A stretch of DNA of 64,000 bases from Gordonia insulae (lineage in GTDB: Bacteria > Actinomycetota > Actinomycetes > Mycobacteriales > Mycobacteriaceae), in the NCBI RefSeq assembly GCF_003855095.1, contig NZ_CP033972.1:3038001-3102000 (forward strand), in the 5' to 3' direction. Below, one piece after another: positions 17,528 through 26,186 of this stretch. The notes under the pieces are model-generated. The model saw nothing but the letters and a program-made list of their open reading frames with translations. It was not told the DNA's origin and made no database searches. The position numbers were made by a program, and so were the translations under genes. Within the stretch, counting starts at the first letter, position 1; each line of letters opens with the position of its first letter.

Positions 17528-18286
17528 TCACAGTGAAACAGAGGTCGCGGGTGAATGGGCGGCGAGTGCATCCGAGATGGACTTGACGCCGCCATGCGAG
17601 GTGGCCCCACCATCGACGGTGATCTCGCTACCGGTCACGTAGCCGGCCGCGGGGCTGAGCAGGAATTCGATCACCGCTGCCACCTCGACGGCGGATCCCG
17701 CTCGTCCCAGCGACGTCTCGTCGATGGAGGTGTCCCGGAACGCCGGTGGAGCCGAGGCGGTCATCGGTGTGTCGATGAAGCCCGGATGGACGATGTTCAC
17801 GCGGATGCCGTCGGGCCCGAGTTCGAGTGCAGCCGTGTGCGTCAGGCCGCGCAACGCCCATTTGCTGGAGGTGTAGGCCACGGGGTAGTGGGCGGTCAGC
17901 GCGGCGATCGAACCGACGTTGACGACCGATGCACCCCTCAGAAAGACCGGCCGCAGCGCTTGCATACCGATCGTCGGACCGACGACGTTGACGCTGTACG
18001 CGTCGAGCATGTCGCGCTCGGTCACCTCGCCGAGCCGTGCCCGGCGGGTGATACCGGCGCAGTTGACCAGTCCCGACACTCCTCCCTCGGACCCGGCCAC
18101 CCGTGCCACGTGCTCCCACTGTGCGCGCTCCGTGACGTCGAATCGGGTGACGTCGGTCGTCGGGTCGGCGGTGGCGTCCAGCGCGATGACGGTGTGTCCG
18201 GCCCCGCGGAGCCGCTCGACGACGGCGGCACCGATACCGCCCGCAGCCCCGGTCACGACGATGGCTCCGACGCGCGTCTCGGTCAC
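17528..18286 (-). CDS. Short-chain dehydrogenase/reductase
   Basis: The 252-residue classical SDR has TGAAGGIGAAV for the cofactor, the NCAG-type motif, Ser in VGSIAA, and the intact catalytic YTSSK. It ends with the usual TGSEITVDGG. It probably oxidises or reduces a hydroxyl or oxo group of a ring-derived intermediate. The start overlaps the FAH stop by 4 bases and the next gene begins 14 bases after its stop. Confidence 0.85.
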   Translation of the reverse strand: MTETRVGAIVVTGAAGGIGAAVVERLRGAGHTVIALDATADPTTDVTRFDVTERAQWEHVARVAGSEGGVSGLVNCAGITRRARLGEVTERDMLDAYSVNVVGPTIGMQALRPVFLRGASVVNVGSIAALTAHYPVAYTSSKWALRGLTHTAALELGPDGIRVNIVHPGFIDTPMTASAPPAFRDTSIDETSLGRAGSAVEVAAVIEFLLSPAAGYVTGSEITVDGGATSHGGVKSISDALAAHSPATSVSL

Positions 18287-19284
18287 GGCACCGCTCCTAC
18301 ACCCGACCGCGCCTGCCGTGCATCACGTGGATCGCGATCCCGGCGGGCGCCGGGCACCTGCGGCACACGACTCTCGCTCGCCGCCACGGTGTTCGACAAC
18401 GTTCCGATGCCCTCGACGGCCAGCGACACGACATCTCCGGGCTGTAGGGCAGGCGGATCCAGCCGACCGCGTCGACCCCAGAGTTCGGCCAGACAACCCC
18501 CGTTGCCCATGGTCCCGGACCCGAGCACGTCGCCGGGTTCGACCCTCGAGTTGCGGGAGGCGTAGGCGATCATGGCCGGAAACGTCCATCCCATGTTGGA
18601 CAGGACGTCACGACCGACCTCGACTCCGTTGACCGCGGCCACGCACTCCAGCGAGAGGAAGCCGTCGTCGTCGGTGCTCGCACCGAATTCGTCCGCCGTG
18701 ACCAGGACCGGTCCGAGTGTGTTGGCGAAGTCCTTGCCCTTGGCCGGCCCGAGTCCCACCTGCATCTCCCGACGCTGGATGTCGCGCGCCGACCAGTCGT
18801 TCAGGATCGTGTAGCCGAAGATGTGATCGGCGGCCTCGTCGACGGTCAGATCAGTGCCTGCCCGACCGACGACGACCGCCACCTCGAGCTCGAAGTCGAG
18901 TTGCTCGCAGCCGTCGGGAATCGTGATCGGGACGTTCGGCCCGGTCACCGTATGGGGGTTGGTGAAGTAGAAGTGCGGGGCGTCGTACCAGGCCTCCGGG
19001 ATTCCCGAGGCTCCCTGCATGCTGGTCCGCACACCCTCGACATGCTCGGCGAATGTGACGAAGTCGCGGATGGTCGTCGGTCGAAGCGGCACGTCGAGCA
19101 CCGAGCCCGCGTCGTCGAGCGGGGCCTCACTAACGATCGCCGCCGCGCCGATCTCGAGCGCCGCGGGAAGGCTGCGACGGACCAGTTCGGCGACACTCAT
19201 ACCCGGGATCGGATGGCGTCCCACGTCCGACTCGACGGTGGCGACCCGATCGCCGTTCGGCAGGACGACTGTGGCAAAACGCAT
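18283..19284 (-). CDS. FAH-family hydrolase of the second catabolic operon
   Basis: The 333-residue protein has the same FAH core as the protein at 1050-1994. DFELEVAVVVG carries the metal Glu residues. It is followed by NDWSARDIQRREMQ, by GPAKGKD and by GSGTMGNGGC. The C-terminal 25 residues are rich in Arg and Asp and extend beyond the family norm. It presumably hydrolyses the ring-cleavage product made by the dioxygenase encoded 47 bases upstream. Confidence 0.85.
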   Translation of the reverse strand: MRFATVVLPNGDRVATVESDVGRHPIPGMSVAELVRRSLPAALEIGAAAIVSEAPLDDAGSVLDVPLRPTTIRDFVTFAEHVEGVRTSMQGASGIPEAWYDAPHFYFTNPHTVTGPNVPITIPDGCEQLDFELEVAVVVGRAGTDLTVDEAADHIFGYTILNDWSARDIQRREMQVGLGPAKGKDFANTLGPVLVTADEFGASTDDDGFLSLECVAAVNGVEVGRDVLSNMGWTFPAMIAYASRNSRVEPGDVLGSGTMGNGGCLAELWGRRGRLDPPALQPGDVVSLAVEGIGTLSNTVAASESRVPQVPGARRDRDPRDARQARSGVGAVP

Positions 19285-19331
19285 GAGCCTGATTCCTTTT
19301 CAGTGTTCTGTCTCGTGAAGTCCGGCCGGCT

Positions 19332-20270
19332 TCAGATCGGTGGGGCGACGAACAGTCCCTTGTCGACGTCGTTGAACGACTTCGCGGCGACGAACTCGTC
19401 CATCGCGTTGGCGGTCCCCCACTGATCGCTCACCGCCGGATCCGAGAAGTCGTAGAGGTGCGGATGCCACGAGTCCTCCTCGAGCACCTCGAGTTCGGTC
19501 GTGTACTCCATGGTGTTGCCGTTGGGATCGAGGAAATAGGAGAAGGTGTTGTTGCCCGCCTGGTGTCGGCCGGGGCCCCAGATCTTCTCGACTCCCGCAC
19601 GCATCATGCGACCGGTTCCGCGCATGTATTCGTCGATGCCGCGCATCTCGAAGGACGCATGATGCAGGGCAGGATGCGGCCCGCGCGCGATCGCCATCGA
19701 GTGATGCCAACTGTTGGTTCGCAGGAACCACATCATCTTGCCCATCCGTGGGTGCATCAGGATGTCGGAGACCTGGAACCCGAAATGCTTCTCGTAGAAC
19801 GCCACCGTGGCCTCGGGGTCGGTCGAGTTGACGACGACATGGGAGAGCTTCACCGGTATCGGTTCGCCCTCCTCGACTTTGCGGTGCGCGCGTGGCGCGA
19901 CATCCGCGGAGATCTCGATGGTGCGACCCTCGTTGTCGAAGAAGCGGAATCCGTAGCCACCGCCCGGCGTCTGCAGGTCCGCGGGATCGCCGACGAGTTG
20001 CACACCGGAGCGTCCCAGCCGTTCGGCCATCGCGTCGACGGATGCGGCATCGGTTGCCCCGTAGGCGATCAGGTCGAGACGCTTGTCGACGTCCTTGCGG
20101 ATGCGCACGATGTAGGACTCGGGCGATCCCTCGGCCGCGAGGTACGTGACATCGGCGTCTGAGCCCGCCACCGACAATCCCCACTGCTGGGTGTAGAAGT
20201 CGAGCTGCTTCTCGTAATCGGGGACGGCGAGGGCGACGTGTCGCAGATGTGTGAACGCGTAGTCGGTCAT
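19332..20270 (-). CDS. Extradiol ring-cleavage dioxygenase (VOC family)
   Basis: The 312-residue protein has two VOC domains. The C-terminal one carries the probable Fe(II) triad: His in LSHVVVN, His in LHHASFEM and Glu in TMEYTTE. The internal ATG is chosen because TDYAFTHLRHVALAVPD is the usual N-terminus; the 40 residues before it are low-complexity Arg-rich shadow. It lies 38 bases after the FAD monooxygenase gene. A likely sequence is hydroxylation to a catechol and then meta cleavage. Confidence 0.88.
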   Translation of the reverse strand: MTDYAFTHLRHVALAVPDYEKQLDFYTQQWGLSVAGSDADVTYLAAEGSPESYIVRIRKDVDKRLDLIAYGATDAASVDAMAERLGRSGVQLVGDPADLQTPGGGYGFRFFDNEGRTIEISADVAPRAHRKVEEGEPIPVKLSHVVVNSTDPEATVAFYEKHFGFQVSDILMHPRMGKMMWFLRTNSWHHSMAIARGPHPALHHASFEMRGIDEYMRGTGRMMRAGVEKIWGPGRHQAGNNTFSYFLDPNGNTMEYTTELEVLEEDSWHPHLYDFSDPAVSDQWGTANAMDEFVAAKSFNDVDKGLFVAPPI

Positions 20271-20308
20271 AGCGAAGGGCTTTCTCTCGGGGCGATGGGT
20301 TTCAGGAC

Positions 20309-21445
20309 TCAGGCCGGGGCGCTGACGAGGGCCGAGATGCGCCCCATGAGTCCGGGGACGTCGGCAGCGGGATCGTGGTCGAGCATCCACTGGCCGAGCT
20401 GCAGCGAGCCGTTGACGACTTCGCTTGCACGCGTGAGTCTGCGGTCATGGAACGCCTTCCACATGGCGTCGTCCACGGCCTGCGTGGTCAGCAACTCGGC
20501 CAGGACCGCGGCGTCCTCGAGCGCCTGGGCACCGCCCTGCGCCAGAGTGGGCGGGCACACGTGAGCGGCGTCGCCGATCAGCACGACCCTCCCGCGGTTC
20601 CAGGGTTCGTCGAGCAGGTGGGATTCGAACCACGTGTAGTTGATTCGCGCGGCGTCGGTGATGAGAGTGCGGATCTCGTCCCACGGCCCGTGGTAGTGCT
20701 CGGCGAGCGATCGCATGACCTCGAGCCGCTCCTGGTCGGTGAGGCCGGAGCGGTCCTGCGCGTCTTCGACGATGTAGGCGTACATCGAGTCGTCGCCCGT
20801 CGGGCAGTAGCCGGCGATGTACCCGACGCCGCCGTAGTAGAGGTCGGTGCGCGTGATCGATGCCGGGCGCGTGCACAAGACGCGCCAGATCCCCATGCCG
20901 GTCGGAGTCGGCGTCAGGTCGATGCCGAGGGCGCGACGAGTCGGGGACTTCACCCCGTCCGCGCCGATCATCACGTCGTAGCGTCCGTGCGAACCGTCGG
21001 TGAAATCGACGTCGACCCCCGTCTCGTCCTGGACGAAACGGGTCACCGTTGTGCCATAGCGGGTCTTGACCCCGGACAGGTCCGCGGTTTCCCGCAGGAT
21101 CGCCGCGAGCACCGGTCGCTCCATGCCCAGGGTGGCGGGAAGGTCGGGTCCACCGGTCTTGGCGTCGGGCATCTCGACGAGAAGAGTGCCGTCCGCGTCG
21201 CATGCCCGGATGCCGAGCGTGTCGAAGCTGTAGCCGTGCTCGGCGACCTGATCCCAGACGCCGAGCTGCTCGAGGACGCGGAGTGCGTTGCCCTGGAGCG
21301 TGATCCCCGATCCGGTCGCGTGATCCCGGGTCTGCGATTCGATGAGGTCGACCGCAACTCCCGCCTTCGCGAGAAGAATCGCGGTGGCGGAACCCGCGAT
21401 CCCGGAGCCGACGACGAGAACGTTGGTCGCAGTGGCATGTGTCAT
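20309..21445 (-). CDS. FAD-dependent aromatic monooxygenase (PHBH/PheA fold)
   Basis: The 378-residue protein has the GxGxxG FAD motif near the N-terminus (VVGSGIAGSATAILLAKAG), the DG motif GADGVKSPTR and the GD motif VLIGDAAHVCPP. These are diagnostic of class A flavin monooxygenases that hydroxylate phenolic rings with NAD(P)H. The ATG at 21445 gives the FAD motif at the normal position; the longer GTG start adds an unsupported leader. It is the first gene of the minus-strand operon, and a 19-bp palindrome lies 39 bases upstream. Confidence 0.88.
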   Translation of the reverse strand: MTHATATNVLVVGSGIAGSATAILLAKAGVAVDLIESQTRDHATGSGITLQGNALRVLEQLGVWDQVAEHGYSFDTLGIRACDADGTLLVEMPDAKTGGPDLPATLGMERPVLAAILRETADLSGVKTRYGTTVTRFVQDETGVDVDFTDGSHGRYDVMIGADGVKSPTRRALGIDLTPTPTGMGIWRVLCTRPASITRTDLYYGGVGYIAGYCPTGDDSMYAYIVEDAQDRSGLTDQERLEVMRSLAEHYHGPWDEIRTLITDAARINYTWFESHLLDEPWNRGRVVLIGDAAHVCPPTLAQGGAQALEDAAVLAELLTTQAVDDAMWKAFHDRRLTRASEVVNGSLQLGQWMLDHDPAADVPGLMGRISALVSAPA

Positions 21446-21483
21446 GGATTGTGTCTCCTGAGACTGGTGGCCCGTGAGGCGAA

Positions 21484-21502
21484 ACAGTGATGCCATCACT
21501 GT
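21484..21502. promoter_or_regulatory. 19-bp perfect palindrome, likely LysR operator
   Basis: ACAGTGATG-C-CATCACTGT is a perfect inverted repeat with a one-base centre. It lies between the divergent monooxygenase and LysR genes, 39 bases from the former and 60 from the latter. Position and symmetry fit the operator of the divergent LysR protein, although the spacing is not the classical T-N11-A. Confidence 0.6.
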
Positions 21503-21561
21503 GCGGCCCACGTCACAATAAGTGAAGACGCATTTGGTGATGCCTGAGATAAACTGCGTTT

Positions 21562-22563
21562 ATGCCCCACCCGGATACCGCGGACACCCCTGGTCAATCA
21601 GTGGCCGATCACTCCGATCGGTCTCTGGCCAACCTGGATCTCAACATGCTCGTGACTCTCGATGCCGTCCTCCAGCACCAGAGCGTGACGCGGGCAGCAG
21701 AACAGCTCGGCGTCACCCAACCGGCGGTGTCGGCCACATTGCGCCGGCTCCGACGGCACTTCTCCGACGAACTGCTCTACCGCGCAGGCGCCCGCTACCG
21801 CCTCACGATGCTGGCGGCCGAGCTGCGTCCCCGCACTCGGATCGCACTCGAAGGGGTGGAGCGCGTCTTCAACAGCCGATCCGGGTTGGACGTCGGGGAC
21901 ACGATTCGCGAATTCACCATCCTGACAAGTGATTACGCAACGCAGCTCCTGGGAGAGGCCATCGTCAGGCGGTTACTCGACCGGGCGCCGCATGCGCGTA
22001 TCCGCATGATGCCCACCAGCCCCGATCAAGTGGTCCGTGCCGAACAGGTCCTCATCGAACGTGACCTTCTCCTGATGCCCCACGGGTTCGTGTTCGATCT
22101 GCCCAATGCCGAGTTGTTTCGCGACGAGTGGGTGATCGTGATGGACGCCGACAACCCGGCCGTCGCAGGACCCACCGTCGAGGACCTGCGATCTCTCCCG
22201 TGGGTACTCGTCTATCACGATTCCGCGGCATCCACTCCCGCCGCACGGCAACTCCGCATGCTCGGCATCGAACCGCGAGCCCAGGTGATCACCGAGTCGT
22301 TCCTGACAGTGCCGGCTCTCCTCACCCACAGCAACCGGATCTCACTCCTACCGACACTCATGCTCGACGCGATTCCCGAATCCGCGCGTCTCGTCGCCTG
22401 CGAACCACCGGTTCCTCTCGAACCACTCGTCCAGGCAATGTGGTGGCACCCGATCCACGACCGCGAACCCGAACATCGACTGCTCCGGGAGATCGTCGTC
22501 GATGCGGTTCAGGATGTTCTCAGACCATCTGCTGAATCGGGAGGCACTCGTCTACCGCAGTGA
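21562..22563 (+). CDS. LysR-family regulator of the second catabolic operon
   Basis: The 333-residue protein has the LysR HTH (LNMLVTLDAVL, then TRAAEQLGVTQPAVSATLRR) and a periplasmic-binding-like effector domain. It has an N-terminal extension of about 25 residues rich in Asp, Ser and Pro before the HTH. It is divergent from the FAD monooxygenase operon. Similarity to the LysR protein at 7133-8251 extends through the DNA-binding region (LRRHF, DELLxRAG). It probably activates the divergent operon in response to a pathway compound. The 230 bases downstream hold no supported gene. Confidence 0.88.
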   Translation: MPHPDTADTPGQSVADHSDRSLANLDLNMLVTLDAVLQHQSVTRAAEQLGVTQPAVSATLRRLRRHFSDELLYRAGARYRLTMLAAELRPRTRIALEGVERVFNSRSGLDVGDTIREFTILTSDYATQLLGEAIVRRLLDRAPHARIRMMPTSPDQVVRAEQVLIERDLLLMPHGFVFDLPNAELFRDEWVIVMDADNPAVAGPTVEDLRSLPWVLVYHDSAASTPAARQLRMLGIEPRAQVITESFLTVPALLTHSNRISLLPTLMLDAIPESARLVACEPPVPLEPLVQAMWWHPIHDREPEHRLLREIVVDAVQDVLRPSAESGGTRLPQ

Positions 22564-22793
22564 GGCCCAGGATCGATACAGCACCATAACCCGGATACCC
22601 ACGCGTCGGCTGACCTCGACGATCAGACCCTCTCGTCCGTGTGCGTCACCGTGGGAACGGCATCGGTGGCGGAGTTCGTCAAGAAGATCCACGCCATGGC
22701 CGTCCGCTGGCCCCTGCTCGGCGTCGGTTGCGGGACCTACGCAGCGTGTTTCCGTCCGAGTTCACACCGCTCGAGCGCTGCGATCCGGCCGAA

Positions 22794-23483
22794 CTAGTAG
22801 TGCCGCCGCGCTGTGTCCACATGGATCGCGCACGCAATCGATGTGGGCAGTTCTGCTGTGGAGCGCGAGGTTGCGAGTAACACCGACCTCCGTTTGGGTG
22901 TGACGGTGACCTCCATACCGGGTTCGATCCCTTCCGCCAGAAGCCCAGCCAGGGCGTCGCGGTCGTTCTGCATGTGCTCGGTGAACCGACGGATCACCCC
23001 CGACGTCGGAATCCCGAGGGGCAGTTCCGGCACGGGGGTGCTGAAATTCTTTGGTGCAGTGTTGAATCCGATCTGTTCCAGCCCCGGAATAGGGTTGCCC
23101 CAGGGATCTGTTGCCGGATATCCGAGAAGCGGGACCAGGTGGCGTTCGACGTCGTCGTCCATCACATGCTCCCAGCGGGTCGCGATCTGATGCACGTCGG
23201 CGCGGCGCATTCCGATGATGTCCACCAGCATCCGCTCGGCCAGCCGGTGCTTACGCGTCAGCGCGACTGCGGTTCGGTGTCCGGCGTCGGTGAGGACGAT
23301 GCGCTGGTCGTCAGTCATCTGCACGAGTCCCCCCAACCGCATGCGTTCGATCTTCTGTGAGACAGCGGATTTGCTGTGACCGAGTCGGGCGCTGATTCGT
23401 GCACGTCGAGGTGTCACATGGTCTTCGTCGAGATCGAAGATCGTTCGCAGATACCGTTCGGTCGCCGAACTCATCTCGATCAT
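22794..23483 (-). CDS. DtxR/IdeR-family metalloregulator with altered metal site
   Basis: The 229-residue protein has the DtxR layout: HTH (about residues 25-50), dimerisation and metal domain, and an SH3-like C-terminal domain. With the ATG at 23483 the numbering matches DtxR. The ancillary-site residues His79, Glu83 and His98 are kept. In the primary site Glu105 and His106 are kept, but Met10 is Arg and Cys102 is Thr. Specificity for Fe(II) is therefore uncertain. An ATG three codons later is also possible. The MATE gene lies upstream on the same strand, about 170 bases away, and a GCTTAG-N6-CTGAGT site lies in that gap. Confidence 0.85.
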   Translation of the reverse strand: MIEMSSATERYLRTIFDLDEDHVTPRRARISARLGHSKSAVSQKIERMRLGGLVQMTDDQRIVLTDAGHRTAVALTRKHRLAERMLVDIIGMRRADVHQIATRWEHVMDDDVERHLVPLLGYPATDPWGNPIPGLEQIGFNTAPKNFSTPVPELPLGIPTSGVIRRFTEHMQNDRDALAGLLAEGIEPGMEVTVTPKRRSVLLATSRSTAELPTSIACAIHVDTARRHY

Positions 23484-23630
23484 GCGGCCACTCGACCCGG
23501 TCGCGGGGTGCGGCCTCGGCCCGCACGACACAATGCCCGTGCATCACCGGTGGATGGTGGCCACGCAGGCCTTACTGTCCGCAGATAGTGACCGATTGGT
23601 TTCATGTCGCCACAATCCTGTCGGAGAGTA

Positions 23631-23648
23631 GCTTAGGAGACCCTGAGT
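23631..23648. promoter_or_regulatory. GCTTAG-N6-CTGAGT site 1 (upstream of DtxR-family gene)
   Basis: GCTTAGGAGACCCTGAGT is one of five exact matches to GCTTAG-N6-CTGAGT in the window. It lies just after the MATE stop and 148 bases before the DtxR-family start. It can be read as 11-bp-spaced direct repeats or as the degenerate palindrome CTYAG-N6-CTRAG. Confidence 0.65.
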
Positions 23649-23652
23649 AGGA

Positions 23653-25056
23653 CTAGCGCGGCCCGTTACGGTCGGGCGATAGTTCTGAGGTGCGCGGAAC
23701 CGAACGGACGAACCGCATGAGCATCAAGGCCGCGGTGACACCAAGACCGCAGGTGAGGCCCCACCACACTCCGGCGGCGTCGAGTCCCACAGGAAATGCC
23801 AGAACGAGCGCAGTGGGTAGACCGACCAGCCAGTACCCCACCACGGACAACCGGAATGCCGACACGGTGTCCCCGAGCCCACGCAGCAGACCAACGCCGA
23901 CGTTCTGGGCGGCGTCCACGAACTGCATGACGATCCCGATGAGCAACAACGAACGGCATAGCGCGATGGTGTCGCTGCTCGCATCGACGGTGAACGGTGC
24001 CAGGACTACGTCGGGGATGAACAGGTAGCACAACCCAGAGGCGGCCGCCAGGACCGACGTGGCAGCGAGGGCAAGCCTCATGACCGTCAGCGCCTGGTGG
24101 GTACGCATGCGGGCCACCTGTCGACTGACCAGGATCGACGCACCCTGCGACAATCCGATCGCGACCTGGAAGACGATGAAGGTTATCTGATACACGATGT
24201 TGTGGGCGGCAAGCGCTTCGGCCGAGATCGCTCCCATCACGAGGGCGAGAACCGAGAACATGCCTGCTTCGCTGGCATAGGTCGCCGACACGGGCACACC
24301 GAGCCCGAGCAGAGAGATCACGTCACGCCGCTCCGCGCGCCAGAACCGTACCGACATGAGTGGCGACAGTGTCTGATTGCGGCGGACGAGGATCCAGAAC
24401 ACGATGAACGTCAAGGCATGCACGAGAGATGTGCTCAGACCGATGCCGGCGAGCCCCAGCGACGGAAACGGCCCCCATCCGTGGATGAATCCCAGATTGA
24501 GTGCCGCGTTGACAGCGACCGAAGCGACGGTGATCCACAGTAATGCCAACGGTTTTCGCATTCCGACCGTGAACTGTCGGATGACCTGGAACCACAGACA
24601 GGGGATGAGCCCGGGTGCGAGCGCGACCAGCATCGATCTGGCGGCGGTGACGACATCGTCGGATTGGCCGAGGAAGGGAAGAAGCCAGCCGATACCGATG
24701 ATGGCCAGGGCACCGATGATCCCCGCGATCGTCGCGAGGAGAAACCCGGCGCGTACATGGCCGCGGATCGCCCGGGCCGCGTCTCCTGGATCGGCGGCGG
24801 TATCTGCTGCAGCGATCTGGTTTCCCATCGGCACAAGCAGTCCCACACCCATCGTGCGGAGTTGGTTGAAGATGACGACTGCCAGGCCGCCTCCGGCCAA
24901 CGCCTCAACGCCGAGAAGGCCCATCATCGCGGTGTCGGTGGCCGACAACGCTATCTGGGCCAGCTGGGTGCCGGCGACAGGTACGGCGAGCGCGGTCAGT
25001 TGCCGGGCCAGATGCGCTCCTGGAAGGTCACGCTTCTGCACTGTCCTGATGCTCAT
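23653..25056 (-). CDS. MATE-family multidrug/metabolite exporter
   Basis: The 467-residue membrane protein has about twelve hydrophobic segments in two homologous halves and MATE-like sequence near the N-terminus (ALAVPVAGTQLAQIALSATD). MATE proteins export cationic or amino-acid-derived molecules using Na+ or H+. The ATG overlaps the upstream SbnA-like stop (ATGA), making this the last gene of the tightly coupled biosynthetic operon. It is the best candidate for exporting the operon's product. Confidence 0.88.
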   Translation of the reverse strand: MSIRTVQKRDLPGAHLARQLTALAVPVAGTQLAQIALSATDTAMMGLLGVEALAGGGLAVVIFNQLRTMGVGLLVPMGNQIAAADTAADPGDAARAIRGHVRAGFLLATIAGIIGALAIIGIGWLLPFLGQSDDVVTAARSMLVALAPGLIPCLWFQVIRQFTVGMRKPLALLWITVASVAVNAALNLGFIHGWGPFPSLGLAGIGLSTSLVHALTFIVFWILVRRNQTLSPLMSVRFWRAERRDVISLLGLGVPVSATYASEAGMFSVLALVMGAISAEALAAHNIVYQITFIVFQVAIGLSQGASILVSRQVARMRTHQALTVMRLALAATSVLAAASGLCYLFIPDVVLAPFTVDASSDTIALCRSLLLIGIVMQFVDAAQNVGVGLLRGLGDTVSAFRLSVVGYWLVGLPTALVLAFPVGLDAAGVWWGLTCGLGVTAALMLMRFVRSVPRTSELSPDRNGPR

Positions 25057-26186
25057 TTCTGGGTGGGGATGGGGTCGCCCTGCCGCCACACCGTACTGGT
25101 TGGGGTCTCGTCATGGGTGGCGGTGCCGTTGATGACGTCGTCGAGGAGTTCGTCGACGCGGTTCTCCGTGGCGGGGCTGAGCAGGCCTCGGGCACTCATC
25201 CACTCGTCTGAGAAGACCGTGTCCAGGTACTTCTCTCCCCCGTCGCACACGATCGTGACCGCGGTGGTTCCCGAGGGGAGGTCGGGAAGGCGCTCGAGCG
25301 CAGCGTAGATGGCGCCGCCGGCAGAGCCTCCCAACAACAGGCCCCATCGGCGGGCGATCACCCGGACGGTGGCGAACGCTTCGATGTCACCGATCTTGAC
25401 ACCCTCGTCGAGCAGACTGTAGTCGACTGCCGTTCCGACGACCGCCCCCTCGGGAGTGCCGGTGCCGGACTGCCAGTAGTCGTATCCCGGACCGCCGAAG
25501 GCGATGGACCCGTGCGGTTCCACGCCGATGACGATGGCCGGATTTCCCAGAGCTCTGAGCTGGGCCGCGGTGCCGAAAAGACTGCCTCCGGTGCCGACAG
25601 CGCTGATGAGGTAGTCCACGCCGTTCGGCAGATCCTCGAGGAGTTCTTCTGCGACGCGGTGGTAACCGACGGCATTGGCGTCATTGTTGTGTTGCTCGGT
25701 GAAGTGGGCGTCGGGCAGTTTGGCGGCAAGCGCTTCGGCGTAGTCTTCGCGAGCCGACGTGGCCAGGGCATCGTCTCCATCAGAGGAGACGTAGGTGAGT
25801 TCGGCACCCATGGCCTTCATGGCGCGCAGCTTGTCGATGCACGCATGGTTGTCGACGACCGCGGAGAAGTGGTAGCCGCGTTCGGCGGCCACGACCGACA
25901 GTCCGAGTCCTGTGTTGCCTGAGGTGGATTCGACGATACGGCCGCCGGGGTGCAGATTGCCCCGCCGTTCGGCGTCGTCGATCATGGAGATGGCCATTCG
26001 GATCTTGGCTGCGCCGGTGGGATTGAATTGTTCGAGCTTGAGGAGCAGTCGTCCCCCTCCGGGGGCGCGGCAGAGTTCGAACAGCGGTGTGTTGCCGACG
26101 AGATCGGTCACTGCCTGCACGACGCGTTCTCGACCAACGCGTGGGCGACCGGCGGCGTCGGTGTGTGTGAGGGTGCTGGTGGTCAT
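25053..26186 (-). CDS. SbnA/cysteine-synthase-like PLP enzyme
   Basis: The 377-residue fold-type II PLP enzyme has the Schiff-base Lys in NPTGAAKIR, the phosphate loop STSGNTG and the GTGGS loop. The pairing with an SbnB-like gene suggests the SbnA group, which joins O-phosphoserine with glutamate towards L-2,3-diaminopropionate. An ordinary cysteine synthase or cystathionine synthase is the alternative. It has a C-terminal extension of about 50 residues compared with SbnA. Start and stop overlap both neighbours by four bases. The long upstream open frame is shadow coding within the decarboxylase gene. Confidence 0.8.
   Translation of the reverse strand: MTTSTLTHTDAAGRPRVGRERVVQAVTDLVGNTPLFELCRAPGGGRLLLKLEQFNPTGAAKIRMAISMIDDAERRGNLHPGGRIVESTSGNTGLGLSVVAAERGYHFSAVVDNHACIDKLRAMKAMGAELTYVSSDGDDALATSAREDYAEALAAKLPDAHFTEQHNNDANAVGYHRVAEELLEDLPNGVDYLISAVGTGGSLFGTAAQLRALGNPAIVIGVEPHGSIAFGGPGYDYWQSGTGTPEGAVVGTAVDYSLLDEGVKIGDIEAFATVRVIARRWGLLLGGSAGGAIYAALERLPDLPSGTTAVTIVCDGGEKYLDTVFSDEWMSARGLLSPATENRVDELLDDVINGTATHDETPTSTVWRQGDPIPTQK

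Noticed and set aside
22564..22793. Possible small gene between the LysR and DtxR-family genes
   Set aside because: Frames here are short, run into the opposing gene and have no family-like sequence.
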